A stretch of 64,000 bases of DNA from Acestrorhynchus altus (GCA_034509495.1 JAVGWO010000026.1:3263832-3327831), one strand, 5' to 3'. Positions 34,269-47,418 are shown, counted from the first letter of the stretch. Numbers and translations: made by a program. Notes: generated by a model not told the origin, from the letters alone.

Positions 34269-34299
34269 GCACACACACAAACACACACACACACACACT
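34269..34299. repeat. (CA)n microsatellite
   Basis: Short CA array with one AA interruption. Confidence 0.93.
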
Positions 34300-34452
34300 C
34301 TTTCTAAATGCGCCACAGATGGGAGAGCAGCCAAGCAGTGACTTGGAAAAGGTGCCTCGTTGACGGGGTTTGATGTTTGATTCCCTTCGTTTCGCCTGGC
34401 AGGGGAAGAATCCATCACTTGCCTCTTTTCTTGCTTTCCTCATACTTCATGT

Positions 34453-34453
<1 letters not shown>

Positions 34454-34490
<37 letters not shown>

Positions 34491-34515
34491 ACACACACAC
34501 ACACAGACACACACA
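34454..34515. repeat. (CA)n microsatellite
   Basis: CA array with two GA interruptions. Frames on both strands are read-through. Confidence 0.96.
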
Positions 34516-34914
34516 AATGCCACTTGTTTGTTGGCTGTAACATTTATCAGTTGATAAGCATGAAACAGAAAAGACTGGACACGTTTTTCTGCAGCTTTGG
34601 AGGGGGGTGTCAGGACTGGCCACTCATCAACTTCAGCAAATTGGACACACTGAATAAAAGACAAATGTTGAGTTTTATCAGTTTAAATGTGTGTGGTAAT
34701 CTCAGAAAAAGAGCCGCTTTTTCCTGCTCAGCCAGAGTTTAGGAGTGTCGCGGTTGCTATACTTCCTGCAGCAGTTCTGTTCATCTCTGCCATCCCAGTG
34801 AAGTGTCTCTTCACTGTAGTGGGAGTTCAAGGCAGATGTGATGACTGAAATATCTATAGCTGAGCTCTCAGAGATGCCTCTTGTACTTGTTCTGACCCTT
34901 ATATAGCTTTTAAT
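34516..34914. other. Non-coding stretch
   Basis: No gene or recognised repeat. Confidence 0.35.
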
Positions 34915-35086
34915 CAGTCACTCAGTCATTATCTCATCCGCTTGTTCCTGAATAGGGTCATGGCTGATCCAGAGCCTGGAAAGTTATCAAGCTCCTGGGC
35001 AGGAATAAGGCTTACCTGGACAGGGCACCAGTCAATCACAGGGAGCCAGATACATGCACACACACACACACACAAAAAAAAAAAAA
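34915..35086 (+). mobile_element. Dispersed repeat D ending in (CA)n(A)n
   Basis: GGGTCATGGCTGATCCAGAG, CCTGGACAGGGCACCAGTCA and TCACAGGGAGCC form a common fish repeat, followed directly by CA (35056-35074) and an A run (35074-35086). A reverse copy at 48862-48960 also abuts a dinucleotide array, so the tail is part of the family's structure. Confidence 0.65.
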
Positions 35087-35487
35087 GTTACAATCATACC
35101 AAGGATTTGGCATTTTGGCATGATATGTATATATGCAAAATAAATTTTTGAATAGAATTGATATATAGTGTTCTAACAAGGCCCTTGCTCTCAAATATGA
35201 ATCATCCAATCTTGCCAATGATGACATAAAAGCAGCTGTTCAGGAATGCATTCCTGTGCAAATGTTGGGAGCTTTTAAATATAGTCTTACTCTAGTTCCT
35301 CATTTTATATATCATATTATATATATTCACTGTCCAATGAGAACTGAGTATCTTTCAATTTTTTCCATTTTAGTTTTCTCCATAATGTTGTATCAGCAAC
35401 TGACATTGTAAATATATTAGAATAGAAATGCTCTAAAATGAATGTTATTTCTGCCTTCATAATAACTAAAAAATAAAACAAAAATAT
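35087..35487. other. AT-rich non-coding stretch
   Basis: No gene or recognised repeat. Confidence 0.35.
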
Positions 35488-36295
35488 AATGTACATAAGT
35501 ATTCATAACCTTTGCCATGACACCCAAAAATTAACTCAGATGGTTTTCACTGATCATCCTTGAGATGTTTCTACAGCTTGATTGGACACCTGTGATAAAT
35601 TCAGTTAATTGAGCATGATTTGGAAAGGAACACACCTGTTTATAAACGTCTCATAATAGACAGTGCATGTCAGAGCACAAACCTAGCCATGAAGCCTAAA
35701 AATTGTCTTTAGACCTCTGAGACAGGATTGTATTGAGACACAAATCTTGGGAAGGGTGCACAAAGGAAAAAATTTGCTGCACTGGGAGAAGGTCCTAATG
35801 ACCACAGTGGCTTCCACTGTCCATAAATGGAAAAAGGTTTTGAACCAACAGTGACTACTGTTCCTAGAGCTGGCTGCTCCAGGCAAACTGAGTGACTATG
35901 ATAGAAGGGCCTTAATCAGGGAGATGATCAAGAATCCAATGTTCAACGTCGCTCTGTGAAGAGAGGAGAGTCCTCCAGAAGGTCAACCATCGCTGCAGCA
36001 CTCCACCAATCAGGTTTGTATGGTAGAGTGGCCAGACGGAAACCACTTCATCAGTAAAAGCACATGACAGCTCATCTGGTGTCCGCCAAAAGTTACCTAA
36101 AGCACTCTTAGACCATGAGAAACAAAATTATCTAAGCCCTCAGACTGGGATGAACATTTAGCTTCCAACAGGACAATGACCCTAAGCACACAGCCAAGAT
36201 AACAAAGGACTGGCTTCAGGACAACTCCATGAACGTCCTTGAGTGGCCCATCCAGAGCCATGACTTGAACCCGATTGAACATCTCTGGAGCCAAT
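35488..36295 (+). mobile_element. Tc1-like element, lineage 1, 5' end and coding parts
   Basis: The left terminus AATGTACATAAGTATTCATA (35488-35507) is the inverted counterpart of the right end seen at 5701 and 7618. The leader, the start of the transposase (ATGAAGCCTAAAAATTGTC near 35690), the DNA-binding domain, GGGAGATGATCAAGAATCC near 35920, CAACAGGACAATGACCCTAA (36168) and the TTGAACATCTCTGGAG phrase (36277) are visible. The stretch carrying the first catalytic aspartate is missing near 36130. The copy stops at about 36295. Confidence 0.9.
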
Positions 36296-36319
36296 TTGCA
36301 TTTTTCAGCTAAAATGGAT

Positions 36320-36536
36320 AATTTATATATATATGCCACTTGGACAATACAGCTGCAAAGTCGTTTGCCACATCGTTTGCCACATTTTTGTTTATTCTTT
36401 CTGCTGGCAAGATTCTCAATTGGATTAAGTTCTGGGCTCCAGCAGTACATTTTCATGTTTAGCTTTAAACCACTAGAGTGTTGTTTTAGCAGTATGCTTT
36501 TAGTCATTTTCCCTATTGAAGGTGAACTGCGATAGG
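36320..36536 (-). mobile_element. Tc1-like fragment, another lineage
   Basis: Complements of transposase coding text are visible: TCTCAATTGGATTAAGTTCT, GGGCTCCAGCAGTACATTTT, AGTGTTGTTTTAGCAGTATG and CATTTTCCCTATTGAAGGTG. It is joined tail to tail with the plus-strand copy just before it. Confidence 0.55.
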
Positions 36537-36582
36537 TAGATGGATGGATGGATGGATGGATGGATGGATGGATGGATGGAGG
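36537..36582. repeat. (GATG)n tetranucleotide microsatellite
   Basis: About 11 GATG units. Confidence 0.96.
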
Positions 36583-37419
36583 ATAGGCATGAAAGGGCAT
36601 GGAATACATAATGTACATATAATATCTTGTGCTTGGTCAAACTTACCTCAGCATTTTCATCACATGTAATCACCGCAGCAGGCTTTTACTACATTGAAGT
36701 CAGCCTCTTCACTTTTTTTTCTTGTAAATCCCATCAATCTAACAGGCATCACCCAACACTGCTCCAGGTCACCAGTTTAAGGATTTATTCTGAGCAGAGT
36801 TTGAACCAAAGACCCCCATGAATACAGTGTGTGATAAAATCACTTCAAGCCATATTTCTCAGTCTTCACTGCAATCTTCTTCATTTTCTATCTATTTCAC
36901 TCTTTTTAGATATTTAGAACAGTTGCCAATCAACCAGATCCATTTCTCACAGAAATAAACTGATAGTTTGCTAGACTCATGTCATTACACACTTTCTGTC
37001 ACACTGCCTGGCTCTCCCTGTGTATTTTACAAACTCCATTTCAGAATTCAATGACAGTCACATTAATATTACGCCCTGACAGCCCTTATCTCAGATCAGC
37101 GTCTCCGAGTTCTGACTGTCTTGCCTGATGTAATTATTCTTCATGTATTTAAATGTGCCTCAAATTGTTCCCTATAGTTTTCATTTCTTTCTTGCTAGTG
37201 TATTTTGTCTTTTTTGGTTTTAACCCTGAATGTTTTCTTCTCACTGTGAGTTGTGGATCTCCTTTTTCCACAAAACTGCTTTTGCTGCCTGTGACACTTT
37301 CAAACAAAGGTGCCAAATGAGAAGTTATTCACAGGGCTTCTCACTCTTTCTGTACATTTTGTTAAGTGCTACTGCCTTATTCCAAAATGGACCATTTTTT
37401 TTTTCCCCTGATGTTTTAC
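36583..37419. other. Non-coding stretch
   Basis: No gene. 37050-37190 is unique and balanced. Confidence 0.35.
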
Positions 37420-37705
37420 AGCTTTTATTGGAGTACACCTGTGGTCAATTTAATCGATACACAAGGTCCTAGTTTCTGTTGTATGTCAAAGCAAAAAACA
37501 ACCCATGAAGTCTAAAGAATTGCCTGTAGACCTCCAAGCAAGGATTGTATTGATACACAAATCTGGGGAAGTGTTCAGAAAGATTTCTGCTGCATTGAAG
37601 GTCCCAAAGCATGGTGGTGGCAGCTCCATGCTGTGGGGATGTTTGCCTGCAGCAGGAACTATGAGACTAGTCGGGTGGAGGAACAAACACTGTATTAAAT
37701 TTTAG
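37420..37705 (+). mobile_element. Tc1-like element, short internally deleted form
   Basis: The leader (GGAGTACACCTGTGGTCAAT at 37430-37449) is followed by the first 34 codons of the transposase and then, after a large internal deletion, by the GCATGGTGGTGGCAGC segment of the catalytic domain. The ends are not clear. Confidence 0.88.
37505..37705 (+). pseudogene. Fused Tc1-like transposase remnant, 66 residues
   Basis: An uninterrupted frame starting with the natural transposase start (MKSKELPVDLQARIVLIHKS). Residues 1-34 cover the first helix-turn-helix unit of the paired-like DNA-binding domain, including the KISAALKVP helix. From residue 35 it continues in frame with the catalytic-domain motif KHGGGSSMLWGCLPAAGTMR. 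The second DNA-binding unit, the nuclear signal region and the catalytic acids are lacking, so it cannot cut DNA. Whether it is ever translated is unknown. Confidence 0.8.
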
Positions 37706-37823
37706 ACTAAGGCTGTAACATAAAATGTGCAAAAAGTGAAATACTTTGAATATGTTCCAGATGCAGTGTGGTTGTTCCAGAAATCACTTTTGGTTTACTA
37801 AAGAACTATTCACTGAATAATCT

Positions 37824-38449
37824 TTAACACTTACAACTCCGGGAGATTTGCATTTTGCATGCAGTTACTTGCCAGTTTCTATGCTTCATATCTCAGGATG
37901 AGAGTAACCTACAGACATGACACACACATAATAACAAACCAGAAGTCTATCCTTATTTTTTTTTCCAAATTCTGATGAAGACAACACAGTAAGTTATCCG
38001 TCTTGGAAAACAGTTAAAATTCACTGGTTTCCAACTAAATTAAACCCCAATTTAAATGCCAAATGAGCCTTCCAGTACATTCTACTGCTCTGTCCATGCA
38101 TACATGCATGTAGTCCTCAATGCAGACTTCAGCTGATCAGTTAGAGGCAGTGAGACTAATAACATCACCAAGGAAAATGAGAAAGAATGGGCTATTTGCC
38201 CACTTTTTTCCAAATTTAGAATAAAAGTCCTGAGAAGGGATAATAATGCATATGAACATAACAAAATAATAAAGGACAATGTTTTTTTCTGTTTTATGGG
38301 AAACTGTCATATTTGAAGAACTAGATATTCTAAAATATCCTTGTCCTTTTTTCCACTCCCATCCACTTTGGAAGCCACCTTTGGGCACAATAAAGTACTT
38401 CAAATGATGAAAACATCCTACAGAATTGGCCTAGGGTTCTAAAGGTTAA
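37824..38449 (+). mobile_element. Family P element, reference copy (626 bp, TTAA to TTAA)
   Basis: TTAA at 37824-37827 and 38446-38449. The left terminus is CACTTACAACTCC and the right terminus, read inward, is CCTTTAGAACCCT, giving imperfect terminal inverted repeats. The interior is AT-rich with no frame above 88 codons and no transposase motif. TTAA flanks with CCC/CAC-type ends and no coding region fit a non-autonomous piggyBac-like element. This is an inference, since no autonomous partner is in the window. Confidence 0.7.
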
Positions 38450-39225
38450 AAACGAATGACAAGAACTTAGATGCTTGAGTGTGATTTTCTTTTTAGTTTT
38501 AATAACCCTTCATTAATATTATACACTTATATGACTGAATAAATGGTTTCTATAATAACTAATATTTTGCTATATCAGTACAAACAAATGCCATCTTAGC
38601 TTTCATTTCAGAGCTTTAAAAAGTTCTCAATTTAAGTGTTGGTTCCTGCAGAAACATAACTGAAGGGGGACGAGTCTTAAGTTCTAACTCAGTATTCAAG
38701 TGGCCTACGTGGTGGCCTTCCACATCCACACATCCACACATTCCACTTCCACATTTATCACAATTTAGGTGCAGGAATTTTATAATACAGCCTCCATATT
38801 GAGCATTCCAATTCATATTTCAGCCAGTGATCCAGTCCCCATATTTTATAATGTCTCTGCTGTCAGCTATGCTTAAATTGGTTCTTCCCCGTATTTGACC
38901 CTTTTTTTATACCTTTTGGGTTCCTCTCGCGTTTTCTTCCTCTAGCTAGAAGCGTTCTTCCCACTTGCCGTTAACGCTTACTCCATTACAGTTCTGAACT
39001 TGAACATCTGTAAAAACGCTTTGGTGAAAAAAATGACCATTTAAAAGAAATGACTTTTTTCTTTCACTTCTATTTCATAATAAAAGTTTTACAGGTGGGT
39101 TTGGTGAGAAGACTTAAGATCAGTTGAAATGAAAGCAGCATCATTAAGAATTTGTATTTCTTGTTCCTGGAATTGTCCTATAGTTGGGAAGTGTAATTTG
39201 CTTCGTTTTGTTTTCTTTCTTGCTA
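38450..39225. other. Non-coding stretch
   Basis: No gene or recognised repeat. Confidence 0.35.
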
Positions 39226-39276
39226 TTATTTATTTATTTATTAATTTATTTATTTATTTATTTATTTATTTATTTT
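39226..39276. repeat. (TTTA)n microsatellite
   Basis: About 12 TTTA units. The 106-residue frame running through it is a chance opening. Confidence 0.95.
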
Positions 39277-41101
<1,825 letters not shown>

Positions 41102-41125
41102 TCTCTCTCTCTCTCTCTCTCTCTG

Positions 41126-41173
<48 letters not shown>
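41102..41173. repeat. (TC)n and (GT)n microsatellites
   Basis: TC at 41102-41124 and GT at 41129-41173, separated by GCAT. Confidence 0.97.
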
Positions 41174-41175
<2 letters not shown>

Positions 41176-41484
41176 TGATGTACTATTTGATTTTTTACTG
41201 AATATTTAAAAATTGTGGTTCGTGAATGTGGATTAAAATATATATCAAAACCTCACATCTGCTTGTTTCTTGTTCTTTATTGTATTTTGTATGGTATATT
41301 ACAACAGGGCTGGAGTAACAGAGGGCTGATTCTGGTATTTACTACTGGAATGTTACTGTTAAACAGCAGTTACTGCAAATAAGGTTATTTGTTCCACTTT
41401 AGTTTTCACTCAACTGATAATTTTTCAGTAAGTTTTCTATTAGAGCATTATTTGTTAACACACTGGTTTTAGAGGCAATTCCTG

Positions 41485-41625
41485 CCCCACATCGCGAAAG
41501 CTTCACACACCCTATGCAACTTGGAGCCTATTATCAGGCTGATTAGTTGAATCAGGTGTGGAGTAGGATAATGCAGGGATGCAGGCCAGGGGTGCCTCCA
41601 GGACCAGGGCTGAGAAACACTGTAT
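41485..41625. mobile_element. Dispersed repeat E
   Basis: AGGCTGATTAGTTGAATCAG, GTGTGGAGTAGG and CCTCCAGGACCAGGGCTGAG followed by AAACACTG form a short repeat abundant in fish genomes. A diverged relative lies at 63660-63830. The class is unclear and it has no coding region. Confidence 0.55.
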
Positions 41626-42533
41626 TAGAGGACAGCTAATCAGCTGATGAACTAATCTTAATATAAGAGATGCAAAATATTCTATCTACTATTGATCAAC
41701 TCTACTAATGACAGTCAGACTTTTGGTAATACTTTATTTTGGGTGTATACATGCATTATTTCCTTATAATGTATTTATTATTATTATCAATGTAGTAACA
41801 GATACTGATATAACACAGCAGTTTCCTATAAGACAAATGTAAATTTACACAATTTTGCAAGCAGGCCAATGCATGTGAATGCGTATGTATATCTATACAG
41901 CAGCATGAGGTTCAGTTCAAGACTATGCTCAACATAAATTTGTACTTATGTAACTAAATAGTAAATGGATTCTGAGCATTGTATCCATCATTATACTTTG
42001 TGTGCATTAAAGAATGGGTTGTGTGCATTTGGCAAAACTGCACCACCAGTGGCAAGGAGGCTATGGTGAATCACAAGAGATCACAGAATGTACATATGTA
42101 CATACATTTGAAAATGCAGATTTTTTTTTTTACATAAATATGGATGATATAGGATGTTGTACTGGATAATTAAGTGGCTGCACATTACTACTACATAATA
42201 GGTTTGTGCTTTATTATGATTCATCAGTCTAATAACTGACAATTAACTGGCTGCACATTGCTACTACTGCACAAAAAGGTTTAAGGTTTACTGAGTTATG
42301 TTATTGTAACTTGATTTAATAGCTGATAAACAAATGATTGCAAGTGATTACTACCATACAATAGTGTTTACACTGTGAAAATGCAAAGATATAACACTTT
42401 GAAGTATCACATTTTAGCACCACATAAAGTATCTTGTGAATCCTATGAAATCCATTTACACGAGTGCAAAACACAGAAGAAACACACATAGTACAAAAAT
42501 GTTATCAAGTGAAGGCATCTGGGATCTGTGAGT

Positions 42534-42536
<3 letters not shown>
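41626..42536. other. AT-rich non-coding stretch
   Basis: No gene. GGCTGCACATT with CTACTAC occurs twice (42176 and 42251), so a short local duplication is possible. Confidence 0.35.

Positions 42537-42576
<40 letters not shown>
42537..42576. repeat. (GT)n microsatellite
   Basis: About 19 GT units. Confidence 0.97.
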
Positions 42577-42645
42577 TGTATAAAATTATCTGGCATGCAT
42601 ATTATGAGTACACCAAGGATTGGGATATTATAATTGACTTTGACG

Positions 42646-42649
<4 letters not shown>

Positions 42650-42738
<89 letters not shown>
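42650..42738. repeat. (TA)n microsatellite
   Basis: About 44 uninterrupted TA units, the longest TA array seen. Confidence 0.98.
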
Positions 42739-42740
<2 letters not shown>

Positions 42741-42867
42741 TTATACTGACTCCAAATGTAGCCATACATTAGATCTTCAAAGCAATGCAGGTCTAAGAAC
42801 CATGTATATTTTCCATTGGTAGAGACAAGGGAAAAGTGTTATTAGCACACTCACTCAACTACAGTGG

Positions 42868-42908
<41 letters not shown>
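42868..42908. repeat. (GT)n microsatellite
   Basis: About 20 GT units. Confidence 0.97.
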
Positions 42909-42909
<1 letters not shown>

Positions 42910-43723
42910 GAGCAAGCGCAGAGAGGCAAAAGAGAAAGGAAGAAATCTCACATCTTGAAAAAAATCTTAAAGCTCATTATCACTATGCCATTGGGGACTT
43001 ATTTCCAAGTCATGGTGAGATAGAAGTTCAGCAAACCACGTGAGGTCTTGAGCTGATGAGCCACAGCGATACGCCTGCTCTCATTTCTCTCTTTTCTCTC
43101 TATCTGTCTCTATCTCACTCTCCATTTGTTTGAAGATTCCTCTCTCTCTAATCTCTCTGGCTAGGTACACCGCCTGAAAATAAGCTCTGAGGCATTTATT
43201 CTAAAGAGATATTTGATGGGTAAACTCTGTTTCTAGTATTCCGCTATAAACAAGCCAAAAGACACAAATGTCAGGAGTGAAAATCTCAAACAGTGGAGTA
43301 GATGAAATACAGAGGCACGCGAAATGTAAGTTAAAAGGAATAGTTTCTGCCTAAATTAGAAAAACTCCAGCAAATGAAAAAGAAGATTATTGATACCTTT
43401 GAACCAGGATTTGCATAGGTGAGCACTGTTGCTTTTAAACATTCAGAATTTGTATTCAGTTGACCACCGTGCTTTGAATATATTACAAATGTACAATGCA
43501 TACAGCGTGTTCTCACCAAAGGGAATGTTACAACTTTTCTACATCAGTAGGAATTTACTAACAAGAGAAGCATGAGAGAAATGCAAACTGATCTTTGAAA
43601 ATGTAACATGTTCAGTAAGCCTGTATTAGCAGCCCATAAACCGTCCTGTGAATCCTGGGCAGTCCAACTACTCTATAAAGGGTTCATTGATTTATACCAT
43701 ACAAAACCTATTGGTTTCTTTTA
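42909..43723. other. Unique non-coding stretch
   Basis: No gene or recognised repeat. The 42950-43330 part is fairly balanced in composition. Confidence 0.35.
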
Positions 43724-43778
43724 AATAATAATAATAATAATACACACACACACACACACAATAACGATAATAATAACG

Positions 43779-43818
<40 letters not shown>
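43724..43818. repeat. (AAT)n microsatellite with (CA)n core
   Basis: AAT at 43724-43741, CA at 43742-43760, then AAT with some AACG variants to 43818. Confidence 0.96.
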
Positions 43819-43819
<1 letters not shown>

Positions 43820-43984
43820 CATGGGCTGCATTTACCAAGTGTTATAAAAATCAATATGTTTATGAAGACTATTTATTTGTTTATTTAGTGTTTTTTTTAA
43901 AGATGATTCCAATGAGCACCAGTGTTTTGTGTTCAGTCAGCTGGGTCAGCTAAGTTGAAACATTGGTCCACCAAGTGGAAACAT

Positions 43985-44360
43985 ACTCTATACTGATAAA
44001 CTAGCTGGTTAACTGGCTCCTGACCTGCACTGTCTATGTTGCATTTGATTTTCATCATGCTTGGTTATGCTGCTAGACTAGTGTGGTGATGCTGGTCATT
44101 CTGGTTGTCAAACATAGTCATGCTGGTCATGTTGGTTGTCGAGCTAGGTCTTGCTGGTTATGCTCATTATGCTTGTTATCTAGCTTGGTTGTGCTGGTCA
44201 TGCTGGTTCCCCAGCTTGATCAAGCTTGGTCATAACGGTTGACTAGCTTTTTGAAGTTGATCCATATAACCTTAAATCAAAATATTGGCCCTATGCTGGT
44301 CAAGATCTAAACTGGTAAACCAATTTAAACATATTAATCAGCTCGAGCTAGCCAGGGTGG
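43985..44360 (+). repeat. Degenerate CTGGT-rich minisatellite
   Basis: Many imperfect units of TGCTGGTCATGCTGGTT with GACTAGCTT-like joins. Unit length is irregular (roughly 18-36 bp). A 14-bp palindrome AGCTTGATCAAGCT lies near 44213. No coding frame follows it. Confidence 0.75.
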
Positions 44361-44880
44361 GTTTCCATGGGGATGACTCTGACTTTTTGTGAGGACTTTT
44401 CTCAGTATAAATTCTTAGGGAAATAAAGGTGAATGAGGCCTCATGTTTGTAAAACAGTTGTGAGTGTTTTGGAACCTGTAAATAGTTTTTTATTTATTTT
44501 ATTTATTTGTTTTTAATTGACCACCATAGTTTAACTTTATTGCAAACATACAGAATAGTTGCCTCACCAAAAGAACATTGCCCCTACATTTGGAAGCACA
44601 GCAGGAAAGCAGTGGATCATGAGGCATTCCCTATAATAGATTCTAACTGTTGGAAACCTCTCCTTGGTGACAAGACACAAGGCTTTCTGTGGCAACAAAA
44701 AGAGCACAGAGCCTCCAGCTTTTACTGCTTACAGCAGCATTCACTAGGAAAACAGACTTTAACCACATCCATCTATTATTTCTGAAACAGCCTCACACCC
44801 AGGACTGAGGAAAAAAGAAATTCCAAATCAAGTGATCTCACCAATTGTGTGCTGTTTCTGGGGTCAACATTGCCACATCA
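44361..44880. other. Non-coding stretch
   Basis: The 92-residue plus-strand frame at 44507-44785 has no recognisable domain. No repeat recognised. Confidence 0.35.
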
Positions 44881-45456
44881 TATATACACTGATCAGTCAT
44901 ACCATTATGATGACTGGGATACTTTCACATTCTATAATTACAGACTGTATTCCATTTGCTTCTCTGCATACTTGTTTAGCCTCCTTTTCACCCTTGGTAC
45001 TTCCAGTGGTCAGGACCCTGCAGGACCATCAAAGGGCAAAGTTATTTAGATGCTGGGTCATTCTCAGACAACACAAACTGTGAAGAAACAGATGGGCTTC
45101 TGTTGATGACTTTACATCTACAAGGTGGGCCAACTAGGTAGCAGCTTCTAATAGAGAGGACAGTGAGAATGAGCAGCACTTCTGTATTCTGGAAACTACT
45201 AACCTATACCAGCACAACACACACAAACATACCACCACCATGTCAATGTCACTGCAATGTTGCTCTTTAGTGGTCTTATAAGGTCCTGACAATTGAAGAT
45301 CAGGGTGAAATTAAGCTTACAAATTATACTGAGAAATAAATGAACTACAGTCTGTAATTATAGAACAACAAAGTGCTCCTGCATGATCTGTGAGCTGATA
45401 AAATTGACAGTTACTGTAGAGATGAATTGGCCATGTTATGTTTGATCACTGTACAT
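44881..45456. mobile_element. Palindromic MITE, end-to-end copy
   Basis: The left end TATACACTGATCAGTCATAC pairs with the right end CCATGTTATGTTTGATCACT read in reverse, so both terminal repeats survive. The interior has ATAATTACAGACTGTATTCC and its reverse counterpart CTACAGTCTGTAATTATAGA, so the whole element can fold into a long imperfect hairpin. The central part (TGACTTTACATCTACAAGGT) is that of the family. No coding frame. Confidence 0.85.
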
Positions 45457-47333
45457 TTACACATGTACATCTTTTATTTGTATTATGTGGCAGAAAGCAC
45501 TGTAAAGAAAGTCAATTTGCCTTTTGTTTTGACTTTGTTTTGTGTTGTTATTTGAAACCATGCACTCTCTTTGGTTGAGGAAAACAGCCCTGTTATTTTG
45601 CCTTGAAACATACTTATTTTCCTTTTACAGACAGCTTGTAAAAACAAATGCTATGCAAAAGTTATTTGATTGACTGGTTCATATATAGTGTTTGATGTGC
45701 TCTCATTGTGTCCTCTCAGCGTAATTTGTTAACTATTTGAAAACCTGTAACTGGGATAGCTTTTACCCATGACCCCACATCCTACCCTGGGTTTGACTTT
45801 CTCAGATTATATATAAAAAATTAACTGCTGATTTGCTTCCAGTTTGATAGTCAGTTGATGTTCTATGAGTTTTGTCAACATACAATTGAGGAGACATGAA
45901 ATGACACTTGCAGCCAATATTATAATAGTTTAAGCAACAAAGCTGTCAAGAAAAAATGCACAAGTGGGTGATAGTTGTGTTGCTGTGAACAACCACTTGA
46001 AGAAATGAAGATGAGTACTGGCATGATGAAATGCTGTAAAGACAAAGCCAGAAAAAGAGAGCAGACCTCATCACAATCAATTCTAGAAGTTTTTCCATAC
46101 AATTTTAAAAGATCCACTATTTTATGTTAATGATAAACTAGTTGCTGGAAAGGTGTTTTGAGTGACTGAACTAATGTTCAATTACATTTATATTTAACAA
46201 GTGGTATTGATCAGTTTTGCTTAGGTGTTTTATTTATTTGTTTTTAGCTGTTTGCATGCACTTTGGGTGTACTACAGTACACGTTCATTTTCAAACAAAG
46301 CACACTAATGCTGAAAATAAATACAGATATACAAATTTATGGACGTGCATTTTCTACAACAAAGTTTAATTATATTTTAGTAATGAATGCAATTTAATTT
46401 CAATTGAAATGGTGCTACGTTGTTATTGTTTGTGTGTAACTGGTTGAACAGTTGACAAAACAGATATATATAAGGTAACAAAAGGGGGGTGGGGAGCGGC
46501 CACTGGGACTCCACCTGTCCACCTGTTTTTCAGTCCCTGCCCTGTTTTGCTTATACCACCATTTGAAGGAGGAATCAACCTTGTTTCATGTCAATATATC
46601 AAATTCATGTTATTCAACTACATCAATAAAAATAGTTTGGCATTTTATGGCATCTTTAAGACAAAGAGCTGTATGCTGCCCCCTCTACATTTGGCCTCTC
46701 CATTGTACAATCAGAGTAGTTGTACCCTAACATGTCATGTCTCTTTATTAGTTTTACAAACTATTCTTTAAACATCCCAGTTCCTGCAGACCAATAGATT
46801 GCATCATGGTCCGCAATTGTTGTGCCAGAAATTTGCAGCCTGGCACAAACAAATCCAGCTATGTGTTAACATGCCTCAGATAGCACAGTGCGTGTGTTTT
46901 CAACATTGCACACAGTTACCACCAAGCCATAATTGGTTCTTCTTTTATTTGGTCTCCTGAGCAGGGGCCGCGGTGGTGGGAAAACGGCCGTCTGACATGT
47001 GTAGCCCTTTAAAAAACGGTTTTGTTCTATTAATGACATATAAAGAAGTGGGAGCGGGCCAGATGGTAGAGGGCCGGGGATTAAGGAAAAGGCAGGGGCG
47101 TCTGAATGGCACAGCACTGCATGGTAATTAGCCCCCTTTTCCATCAAACCCCAGTTTCCTTTTTTTCTACTCTTTCACCATTCACAACACAAACAGAATG
47201 CAGCATTCTGTTTGTATTGTAATTATCTGGTGACAAGCAAAGGTGGAGGACCAGGAAGATTGGTTTAGAATCCATAATGTGGCTCCGAGTCATAAGGGCT
47301 GGGTGTGTGAATGATCAAAGAGTTTGCAGTGCG
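45457..47333. other. Long non-coding stretch, possible regulatory DNA
   Basis: About 1.9 kb without a recognised gene. 46490-46530 is G-rich then C-rich. 46860-47160 is a higher-GC, high-complexity block with TAAT and ATTA motifs (CCATAATTGG, GGTAATTAGC), a candidate conserved element. Short minus-strand frames there carry no domain. Confidence 0.3.
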
Positions 47334-47335
47334 GA

Positions 47336-47418
<83 letters not shown>
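47334..47418. repeat. (GAAA)n microsatellite
   Basis: About 21 uninterrupted GAAA units. The repetitive ERKK-type peptide encoded is an artefact. Confidence 0.98.

Noticed and set aside
36097..36618. 173-residue open frame on the minus strand
   Set aside because: It is an antisense shadow of the plus-strand Tc1-like copy plus the GATG array.
44213..44226. Palindrome AGCTTGATCAAGCT as a regulatory site
   Set aside because: It lies within a degenerate minisatellite and is explained by the unit composition.
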